DNA of 64,000 nucleotides from Halichondria panicea (taxonomy: Eukaryota; Porifera; Demospongiae; Suberitida; Halichondriidae): assembly GCF_963675165.1 (NCBI RefSeq), contig NC_087389.1:406001-470000 (forward strand), read 5' to 3'. The translations under genes were made by a program, and so were the position numbers. The first letter of the stretch is position 1. Each line of letters opens with the position of its first letter. This document shows positions 34,814-43,873 of the stretch, in pieces. The notes under the pieces were generated by a model. The model made no database searches and was not told where the DNA came from. It saw nothing but the letters and a program-made list of their open reading frames with translations.

Positions 34814-37374
34814 TTAATGTTCTGTGGGACACCTCAGTCCCTTGAAATCAGTCTTTCGAACTAGCACCAAAATCTTTTCTTGCAGTGAAATTTTGACAGG
34901 TGGAAAATGGTGTGTGTTAATTGAGAGTCCCGAGAATCCCTCCACTGATAACAAGACCTCATGTGTATCCTTGTAGTGGGTGTGGTCAGGGGCGGATATC
35001 AGGAGGAACGTGAACGAGGCCATCTCCGTTGAGTTTGCCTCCAGACCCTCCAATTTAGAGTAGCTGTAGAGGGGAGTGTGTGTGTGTGTGCAGAGTAAAC
35101 ATGTTGTCAACACAATGCATGAGTGATCAGAGTGTTTACGGTAGCTAGGGTGGTGTGCTTTAAGTACCTACACTTCCACTTATAGTTTGAGTAATTCAAA
35201 GGGCATGTTATGAGCACCTAAACTTAGCCATCAAAACAGGCCAAGGTTACAATCTTTTTCAATCACTGATCCAATAGACCTAGTAACCCTGGGATCTCAC
35301 TCACTTCCAGTTTGGTTCCAACTCCCCAAATCTCGACACTCCAGTCATCGCTGCCTCTACTCCAATATGAACTTTGATATCTCCACTACCAGTCCGGTCG
35401 GCCATGAGCTCGTGCAGTCGTGTGAAGGCCACGCCTCCTGGGTAGTTATGCCGAGAGATGGCGAGTAGACAGAGGGAGGCCCCCAGACTCAGACAGAGAG
35501 TGGACAGTACCAGGAGGGGGGCAAAATGGGGAAGCTTGGACCGGTTGAGCCAACTGCAATGTGAAGGTGTTAAGGACACACATTATAGTCTGTGTATTGC
35601 TTAGTTACATGTAATAATGTACAGTAAATGAATACATGGAATACTTTCAGAGTAGAGTTCCGGTGGTCTAAATTCACAATTAATTTGTTTGAAAGCTTAG
35701 AAGGAGCCCGTTCAGATGGCATGCTCAAATATCAAATTTGGGCATAATCAATTTTCGGAAAATACAATGGGATATAATTAGCCCACATGTGGTCTTTTAT
35801 CAAAAACAGGTCCAAACATCATCTGAAATGCCTATCTCAACAGAACTAACGTTATAGGCGTTCAAAGATGCTGTATTTAACGCTGGGTAGCTCAACTGAT
35901 GGTTTATGGGTATTATGTACAGGCTATACTTACATGTTAGCCATCCCCATGGCAATGACAAGATTGAGCAGAGGAATGGCATAGACGATGAATCTCAGTT
36001 CCTTGTGGGGGAGGAGTGAGTAGACCAGCACAAAGGTGAGGGCGGGAGCAGCAAGTGTGAGGGCCCTTCGTTTGTCTCGAATAATAGCCCAGGGGATAAA
36101 GAGGGAGGTGAAGAGGAGACAGCGAGGCAGGGCAGAGTAAAAGTACCAGAGAAATGGAAGTGTCTGGGAGGAGTCAGGGAGTCCGTATGTACATGTGTAT
36201 ACAATGTAGTTTCATACAGGATGCAATCTGCCTACATTATGTGCTATATTAGATTGAGGATACGCCCCACAGGTGGCTCTTGTTCTTGACTGTGTTGAAC
36301 CAGAGCACCTCCCCCTCTGGCCACACCCACCTCCTCCATAGCACTGAGTCCACCAGCACAGTCAGCGCTACAAGGAAGGGATAGTTTAGCAACAACTGTA
36401 TTATTGATACAAAATGCCTAAATGCGTACAAATCAATGGTGTAATAGGGACAAATGTTATATTTGCACATGTATACACAAGCGTGCCCACCTAGTAGAGG
36501 AACGGCAGCGGAGAGAGTGGTCATCACCGTCCTCCATACAGTCATACGTCCATTGAGCAGCTCCATGATAACTATGATACCAAGCAAGATGGAGAGCTCG
36601 AACCTAAACCACACAATGGCTGCTCCAGAGAGACAGATGAATAGTGTGTGCTGTCCTAGAAGCCAGCATCTGAAGCACAGCAGAGCTGCAGGGAAATACA
36701 AGAGTTGTAATAAGGTTGAGTGCACAAGCATACGGAATAATACTGACAACCTAGAAGAAGTTATTCATCAAGTATTACATGTTACACAACAGGTGATCTT
36801 ACCTAAGATGAGTGCAAATGTGTTGGGTAGAGGTCTTGAAGCATAGAATAAGAAATGGAACTGAGAGCAGGTGGTGAGGGTGAGGAAGATGGCCACTGGG
36901 CCACCAAGCTTCCTCTGAACAGCTCTTCTGAATAGTGCAAACGCACCACACACCATTCCTCCCAACACCGCACGAACTGCATGATGATGAATGCTATCAT
37001 TAATACATCAGGTATGTACGCGTGTACATGTGCACATGCCTAGTATCTGTGATGTGAACTTTGATCCGACGTTAGTGTGTTTGGCCAGGGTTACCATGGG
37101 AAACGAGAGTGCTGACAGAGCAAGTGGTCCGATAAAGGTCCGTGGAACAACTCCAGGGAATTCCAGATGATCATACTGCAGGAAAAATCATATACAACAT
37201 TTCATAAAATTTTCCCACAACTTTGGCTAGGTCTGTGCAATGGTAGAGGACATCATGAGTGGCCTGCAGGTTGAAGCTCTCCTCCACCTTGGTATAGGGA
37301 CAGAGGAGCAGGTAGAGCCAGCACACGGCTAGGGGAAGGAGGTCTAGAAGAGGAGATGGCAGGCTACCCATCAT
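34814..37374 (-). CDS. ALG12: ALG12 alpha-1,6-mannosyltransferase
   Basis: ALG12 adds the eighth mannose (alpha-1,6) to the dolichol-linked oligosaccharide in the ER lumen. Exons: 37374-37222, 37175-about 37046, about 36979-36803, 36685-36491, 36367-36264, 36163-35934, 35553-35305 and 35063-34814. GT22 family hallmarks follow in order: [72 protein letters not shown], then [14 protein letters not shown] and [12 protein letters not shown]. Multiple hydrophobic segments fit a polytopic ER protein. Two ATGs (37374 and 37371) open the frame. The exon 2/3 junction needs either a GC donor (CTAG/GCATGT) or a short insertion with a GT donor; the choice is unresolved. Confidence 0.93.
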
Positions 37375-37442
37375 GCATCAAGGTAGATCTACATTGAAAT
37401 GGTAAGAATCGTTCTAGTACCTACTAGAACATCTGTTTTGCA

Positions 37443-37550
37443 ATAGTAAAGTATGTGCCATGATCTTTACCTAATGTACCCACATGGCTTTTTCTTTGCA
37501 GTGCAGAACATTAATTGTCATGTCTGGATACTCTCAAGATGAGGTGACTA
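37443..37550 (+). pseudogene. Fragment resembling the Twinkle 5' end
   Basis: This stretch shares TGCCATGATCTTTACCTAA, TACCCAC.TGGCTTTT, TTTGCAGTG, TCTGGAT.C.CTCAA and GATGAGGTGA, in order, with 43765-43886, which covers the promoter/first exon of TWNK. It reads on the plus strand, away from ALG12. It appears to be a duplicated or separated piece of the TWNK 5' end, with the transposon block between the copies. Confidence 0.65.
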
Positions 37551-37595
37551 CCATAGATATAAGAAGGGAGAGGAGGGAAACGCTACGTAAATAGC

Positions 37596-37649
37596 TAGTC
37601 TCATGAATCAGCCGCACCTTTGGTGTCCAGCGGCTGATTCATGAGACTA
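37596..37649. mobile_element. 54-bp foldback element with 10-bp target duplication
   Basis: Perfect 20 bp inverted repeats (TAGTCTCATGAATCAGCCGC and its complement) surround a 14 nt loop. CGTAAATAGC is duplicated exactly on both sides (37586-37595 and 37650-37659). The ends are TAG...CTA. The size is near the minimum for a transposable hairpin. A 9-10 bp duplication suggests the Mutator-like group. Confidence 0.85.
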
Positions 37650-37709
37650 CGTAAATAGCATTGACGATCCGCATTTCGGTCAATGTTTTCTTCTTTATTT
37701 CCTCCAGCC

Positions 37710-39127
37710 CAGAGGAGGGAGGACACGATTAACTTTAGCTCTAATTAGCTAATTATCGCGACCTTTTAATTACATTCTTTGAACAATTCATCTTTTCTTT
37801 CTTTATAACCTCTACATATTGGGACACACAGAACAGTACTGTGGTATGAGTGACAGGCAATTCTTGCAGGCACAGAGCAAACCATACAAATAAAGGGGTG
37901 CTAGAAGCTGAGACTGTTAGTGTCATTGATGTTCTTCATGTTGGAGACACTCTGAACTAAACAATTCCATGTTGCAGCTTTATCACAGAGACAGGAGTGC
38001 CTGGGGTGCTTCTCACAGGGATCTTGGAGACAGGAGTGCCTGGGGTGCTCCTCATAGGGATCCTGTCTCCAGGATCAAGAGTGCTTCTCACAGAGATTAG
38101 ATCAGAGTGCCTGGGATGCTTCTCACAGGGATCTTAGAGATAGGAGTACTTGAGGTGCTTCTTATAGGGGTCCTATTACCTTCAGGTCCTGACAACTTGG
38201 CCATAGGGGTACCTCCAGTAGGAGAAAAGGCTTACTTTGCTTAGTTGGGCGGAGTCCAACCAACGCTTCGCTCATGGTTGGGTATCAGTACATGTAGCAG
38301 TTTTGTTCCCACTGCAAGAAATTTGCAGCCCAATCAGATTGCTGCGTTCAAGTGGGAAACCTTACAGCTCAATTTAGCTGACAAGGCGAGCTGGGACACT
38401 GTATTTCTCTGGAGAATGCAGAAACAGCTCCTGCTGGATATCTAGGCTACTAGAAAAGAAGCATAGTCTATCTTAGCATCTATGAATGAAGCTTGAACAG
38501 TATGTATTAATTAATTAAAAGGACTTGTCTTTGTTTTAAGTTTTGTTGTGCTACCAATAAGATTAGATCATTAGTTTGGACAAAACCTGTGTTATGTATG
38601 CCTTCTTTGGTCTTCGAAAAGCTTCTCAGAAGCCTTGGGGTAGTCTTATAGCTGGCTGTACCTCTCCTTGTGCTAGATGTCTAACTATTATGAAAAAGTT
38701 TATTTCTGCCTGTACTAAATCTTATATTACAGGCTAAAGTATTCTTCTACTTTCTCTAAGAGTCTGAGGTCTTTCTTGAATTCCAAAACAACTATAGCTA
38801 GATCCAGTCAGCTAGAATAGCCATCCAAATAGTTAATTGATTTCTTTATATCGCACCCCTGAGCCATGCGGTTGTCAGCCACTTAAAGATTAAACAATAT
38901 TCATACTCTGTCTCAAGTACCGGTGGAACAAAACTGCTACGTGTACTGATACCCAACCCAGAGCGCAGCGTTGGTTGGACTCCGCCCAACTATACTTTGC
39001 TCTAGCTCTTGTGTCCAATATGTAGAGGTTATAAAGAAAGAAAAGATGAATCGTTCAAAGAATGTAATTAAAAGGTCGCGATAATTAGCTAATTAGAGCT
39101 AAGGTTAATCGTGTCCTCCCTCCTCTG
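37710..39127. mobile_element. Mutator-like MITE (outer element)
   Basis: Inverted repeats of about 120 bp (start CAGAGGAGGGAGGACACGAT, inner part CTACATATTGG) bound 1418 bp. The 9 bp CCTCCAGCC is duplicated at 37701-37709 and 39128-39136. Long terminal inverted repeats with a 9 bp duplication are the Mutator/MULE signature. The interior encodes no transposase and is itself interrupted by the element at 38242-38992. Confidence 0.85.
38242..38992. mobile_element. Mutator-like MITE (inner, nested element)
   Basis: Inverted repeats of about 70 bp begin TAGTTGGGCGGAGTCCAACC and run through GGTTGGGTATCAGTAC and GTAGCAGTTTTGTTCC. The 9 bp TACTTTGCT is duplicated exactly at 38233-38241 and 38993-39001. 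It lies wholly inside the outer element, so it inserted later. No coding capacity is seen. Confidence 0.85.
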
Positions 39128-39303
39128 CCTCCAGCCTATGCTTTTAGCTAGCTAGTACTAGGGTATAAACTAGCTACTGAGCTCCATGTATTAGCACGTT
39201 TGAACTCTGCTCATATAGGAGTTGCATGCCCTCTCTTCTTTTATACGCCCTTGGTACTACCTACTAGCAAGTACTACACGTGGCTCATGGACTAGGCGTG
39301 TTA

Positions 39304-39536
39304 TACTGTATAGTGCGAAATCTTTGAGGCACTTATATTTCGTAGAATGGCCTCTAAAAGCATTTCGTTGCACAATGTTCGTGGAATAACTGCTTACCGG
39401 AAGCCACGCCTTTAATCTTTACACGTTATAGCAGATAATTCTTGAACAATTTTCGTGGACTTAATTTTTGTGTAGGATTGTTAACCGACGAAATCCGCAA
39501 AAATTAAGCCCCTTGAAAATTTTGCACTATACAGTA
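39304..39536. mobile_element. MITE with TACTGTATAGTGC ends, probable TA target
   Basis: The 233 bp element begins TACTGTATAGTGCGAAAT and ends with the complement (TTTTGCACTATACAGTA). The termini overlap TA dinucleotides, as for Tc1/mariner-type elements. No open reading frame of interest. Confidence 0.7.
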
Positions 39537-39749
39537 AATTGCTGAAAGAGATGATGTCTCGAGTAAACACAACTTTCTTATTTTGAGGGAGTTACCCGGC
39601 AAAAATGTTCTCGTTCATAGGGCGTAACGCGAATACTTTTTGAGGCTCCACTGCAGATTCAATGTAAATTCATCACATGCACCACTCCGTTTCCTATCCC
39701 TCTAACTCTTTAATCTATGGTTGTACTTGTACAGCCATAAAATTAACTA

Positions 39750-41345
39750 CCGTATTACTAGAATGTTTTGCGAGCATCAAACATTTGTGAACTTTGCGAT
39801 GGTTGATCAATTAGAAGAACTGAAAAGCCTCTCTTCAATAGCCACCACCCAACCTCACAGTGCTTTCGCTGCTTTCACACATGGTTTCGCTAGTAAATGG
39901 ACATATTTGGCTCGAACCACCCCAGGCATTGCTAACCTCCTTAAGCCACTAGAAGAAACAATAAGGACAGTCTTTTTGCCAAAATTGACTGGACAGAATG
40001 CCTTTGGTGATCTGGAAAGACAGATAATGGCACTCCCAGCCCGCCATGGGGGACTTGGTATAGCAAACCCGTGTGAAACAAGCCCTGGTCAGTTCACGAT
40101 GAGCATGTCAATCTCAGCACCACTAGTCAGCCTGATACTTGACCAATCCGATATATACGAACCTACAATGAAGCAAGAGCAAGCCAGACTGAGGAACAAT
40201 GCCAAAAAATTCCGCCGACAGATGGAAGCCAGGACAGCAAGTGAGCTAAATGAAGAACTATCAAACAATTTGAAAAAAATGGTTGGAGTATGCTCAGAGA
40301 AAGGTACCTCAAGCTGGATAACAGCGCTGCCTATTGCAGAGCATGGTTTCATGCTACACAAGGGAGCCTTCAGAGATGCTCTTTGCCTCAGGTACGGCTG
40401 GCGGCCTCAGAACCTACCCTCTCACTGTGTCTGTGGACTTCACTTCACAGTAGAGCATGTACTCAGCTGCTCTAGGGGAGGATTTCCAACAATAAGACAT
40501 AATGAAATACGCAACATCACAGCAAATCTTATGAGCGAAGTATGTCCAGATGTGGGTATTGAACCAACCTTACAGCCTGTGACGGAAGAGCAGTTCCAAC
40601 TTAGGACAACCAACCGCGAGGATGGGGCTCGCCTTGATGTTGTGGCCCAGAGCTTCTGGAGCAACGATAGACAGAGTGCATTTTTTGATGTCAGGGTCTT
40701 CAACCCGTACGCACCTACCTATCGCCGCTCCACCATGGCCCAGAGCTACAGAAGAAACGAGATGGAGAAGAAGAGAGCTTATGAACAGCGTGTAAGAGAA
40801 GTCGAACATGGATCGTTTACGCCTTTGGTTTTCTCTGCTGCTGGAGGTATGGGTCCGGCTGCAGATATTGTCTACAAGAAACTAGCTTCAATGCTGGCAG
40901 AGAAACAGGACAAAACATACAGCACAACTCTGAATTGGATGAGGTGTAGGCTAAATTTCTCCCTCATAAGATCAGAGATTATGTGCATCAGAGGCTCTAG
41001 GAAGTCATTCACCACCACCACACCATGGAAGGCCTTAGACACTGGCACTATTGACCTAGCAACTCAAGAAGGCCGGGTGCTATCGGTCTGAAACATGTGT
41101 TTTCACCCAGGAACTTTATAAAATTATGTCACATGTTTTTGTTGTTTTTTCTTGGTTTGTTTTTTTGTTTTGTCTTTTGTCTTCTCACTTGTAAGTATAG
41201 TTGATCAATTCGCAACAATAAAATCCGCAAAACCTAAATTATTACCGCATGATCCTTGCCAGAACACAATAATTAAATTGCAAAGGGTCAAATTTTCTGC
41301 TGATTTGGCTGATTCGCAAAGGTTTTTCACCAGCAAATATGGTAT
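39750..41345. mobile_element. MITE-like repeat interrupted by the retroelement
   Basis: Left part 39750-39812 and right part 41200-41345 together match the uninterrupted copy at 11036-11187. Shared blocks include TAGAATGTTTTGCGAGCATC on the left and TTTTCTGCTGATTTGGCTGA with GTTTTTCACCAGCAAA on the right. Confidence 0.7.
39813..41199 (+). pseudogene. 5'-truncated retrotransposon: RT C-terminus and restriction-like endonuclease
   Basis: The open frame 39721-41091 carries a conserved retroelement C-terminus. It contains ALPARHGGLGIANP, SWITALPIAEHGFMLHKGAF, a zinc-knuckle-like CVCGLHFTVEHVLSCSRGG and REDGARLDVVAQSFW followed by AFFDVRVFNPYAP. The last pair fits the D...D core of a PD-(D/E)XK restriction-like endonuclease. 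EVEHGSFTPLVFSAAGGMG and MLAEKQDKTYSTTLNWMRCR complete the family block, which is widespread in marine invertebrate genomes. Reverse transcriptase catalytic motifs are missing, so it is truncated at the 5' end. The duplication GTTGATCAATT at 39802-39812 and 41200-41210 marks the true insertion; codons upstream of 39813 are host MITE sequence. The reading frame is intact, suggesting a recent insertion. Confidence 0.8.
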
Positions 41346-43025
41346 GTGTAAGTATTAACTGTGTGCCTTCTATAGTGGCAAGTGCTCTCTTTAAACCATC
41401 TCAGAGGAATTCATGGCATGTAAGTATCATTTAATCAGGCCTGCGATTACTAGCTGACCTTGTAGCAACATAAATTTAATTATGGGATTGGCTTATAAAG
41501 GCCTTTTCAACTTCAAAAGTATAATTCAACACTCTAGTGGTTCCTTGATATTATCACACTACTGTCTGTATGTTTGCCCCAGTAGGTAACCGTGAGCGAT
41601 TGTTCTCTGCCCAAGCGGTACAGTCAACTCGTCTTCCTAATTCCACCGGCACATGATATGCCCCATCAGAACATTACTGACCTATGCATGAGCACCAGTG
41701 CAATATGCCAGATATTGGCTCAGTAGTAATCAGTGGTCTGAGGGCCTAGTTGAATGCTTTAGTACTTACAGCAGTTTTAAGCACCTTTGCAACACACACA
41801 TACACACACACACAAATGGGTAAACCACAATGTAAATGATAAGTAAACTGTGGTCTGTGGTTTGTAATCACAGCATGTGCGTTTCTGGGAAGTGTTACTA
41901 ATCAGTACTGATTACTATCAAGTGATGACACATGTCAAGGAAATTGCTGTTACTAGCAGTTCAACACTCTTACTCTTAATCTACTCTTGTTTTAGTACAC
42001 CACTGGGCAGTACTGTACTGCAGGGGTGGTGATAAAACAGGGAATGAGAAATGAGAAATAGGAAATGAGGAAATGAAGAAATGAGAAACAAGCTGTTAGG
42101 CAGAGCATATCTATGGGCAGAGCAAGTCTGAAGACGAAGCTAACATCTACTGAGCTACAGGTACCTCCTGGTGACAAGTCTCTTGGTGCTCTGCCACCAT
42201 ACAGAACTTATGTTCCTCTGGTACACGGTGTGACACTCTCTACCTCCATCTACTTGTGTGCCATGTATACGACTGGCATGGTTCAGACATCAGATCTACC
42301 TACGTAACGGTACTTACATGTACTGTCCTACAGTCCCACAGTCTCAAACAATTTACCTATGCGTGGCTATATACTGGCAATACATTCACCGATTTCACAA
42401 TCCGGTGGGCAAGTGATAGTCAATGGACTGGACTCAATGTCAATATCTATACATGTAAGTAACAGCAAAGAAACTTCCAAAACTGTTTGTCAAACCAAGC
42501 AACTTCTAGAGAAATCTGCCAGTCCTGTCGTAAAGCTGCAGGAAGTAATGACATTAGTACACTGTACTGGTATCATATCCAATCTCGCTACAAGGTGAAG
42601 AAAGCAATTCCCATTACCATTCTCACAAGCAATGCCTAGTGAAAGCTGATGCTAGCTACCTTTAATGAAGAAAGCTCACTGTGCCATCTGAAGTGATGGT
42701 AAAATTTAATTCTCATAATGTGTCTGACAACCTGTGCTGTGTGGAGGTGCCACTATAATTATATATTTGATAACTAAATACTTATAAAGACATGCGGATG
42801 ACACACGGATGTCGTACCTCTTCTGACCCTGTACTGCAGATGGTCTCCCCATTTGAGTAACCCAACTTACATAATTATTATGAAGTATTATTTTACATTG
42901 ACTTTGCTTCTACAATGTAGTTCAGATTCCAACAAAAATTGTCAACTTTGAGTACATGACATGGTGCAAAATTGTAGCAAATTTAAAAGATATAAATTCT
43001 GTCAAGTCAAGTTCTAATAAATTGA
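41346..43025. other. Non-coding stretch in the transposon-rich block
   Basis: No exon with family resemblance is visible. A purine-rich run (GAAATGAGAAATAGGAAATG) lies near 42045-42085. Open frames at 42113-42307 and 42256-42462 lack splice support or recognisable motifs. The rest may be decayed repeats. Confidence 0.4.
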
Positions 43026-43298
43026 TCATTTTTTCTCCTTCTTGGCAGGGGTAGCTTTTTTTGCCTCTTTCTCTGGCTTCACCTTTTGCACCAGGGAGGA
43101 AAAAATGATTCATAATAAAAGGTGCAAATGTTCACACACTGATGATAGACTCACGTCCTTTTGTCCCTTTTTTTCAGCAGGTTTTTTTTCAGCAGGTTTC
43201 TTTTCAGCAGATTTCTTCGTATCACCTACACAAAAAAAATTGATGAACACAGTACAGGTAGGCACCAATGGCTGTTCACTCTCACCCTTTCCAGACAT
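43026..43298 (-). CDS. Small Lys-rich basic protein (46 residues)
   Basis: Three exons, 43298-43286, 43225-43155 and 43082-43026, join with matching phases and canonical splice ends. The product starts MSGKGDTKKSAEKKPAEKKP, then AEKKGQKDVKPEKEAKKATP, and ends AKKEKK. It is almost half Lys with Ala, Pro and Glu, like a histone H1 tail or an HMGN-type protein; no folded domain is possible at this length. A short repeat, AEKKP, occurs in tandem. A nucleic-acid or chromatin binding role is only inference from charge. Confidence 0.6.
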
Positions 43299-43667
43299 GC
43301 TTGCTCTCAGATCAGATATATAAAACGGCTTTCAGGAAAATGATGTATTGCAGACAATAGACAGCTGTAGACTACTAGTAAGAGAAGTGTGCTCTCTTTA
43401 TATAGTAGCACTCGCCCATCTCTGTCATCCTTAAAACCTGATCTTTTCTGGACTGGCCTAGTTGAACCAGTTAGGCTAGTCAGCCGTGCATGGCCGACCA
43501 GCCCACAACCTAGTATTTTACCTGCCTGTACAGCTTTAAATTGCATACACGTAGGGACTCTGCCCAAACTAGTATAGTAAGACATCGTTGAACAATATAC
43601 CTGTATACCTAGTTGGGCGTGGCCCCACCCTGGACTCAGCTTCCTGGTTACAGACCAGACTCTGGGT

Positions 43668-43716
43668 TAGCCTCGATCCCAGGCCGCACGAAGTGAAAGG
43701 CCGGTGAAGGAGGCTA
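43668..43716. mobile_element. 49-bp foldback element with 9-bp target duplication
   Basis: The element begins TAGCCTC and ends GAGGCTA, with internal GGCC repeats. ACTCTGGGT is duplicated exactly at 43659-43667 and 43717-43725. Ends and duplication length match the other TAG...CTA elements in the window. It lies about 160 bp upstream of the TWNK start. Confidence 0.7.
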
Positions 43717-43873
43717 ACTCTGGGTCAGACTTGTAGCACTTGCAGCAATAATAATACTATGTCTCTGCCATGATCTTTACCTAAAAAATATACCCACGTG
43801 GCTTTTCCTCAGGTTTTTCCTTTTTTGCAGTGTGCAGAAGATGTATCTGGATGCACTCAACTAGTCAGATATC

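Noticed and set aside
39721-39812. N-terminal 30 codons of the retroelement frame
   Set aside because: They lie upstream of the target duplication and come from the host MITE, so they are not part of the retroelement protein.
42113-42462. Two overlapping plus frames (64 and 68 codons) as exons of a gene
   Set aside because: No matching splice sites or recognisable motifs; they sit in a repeat-rich block.
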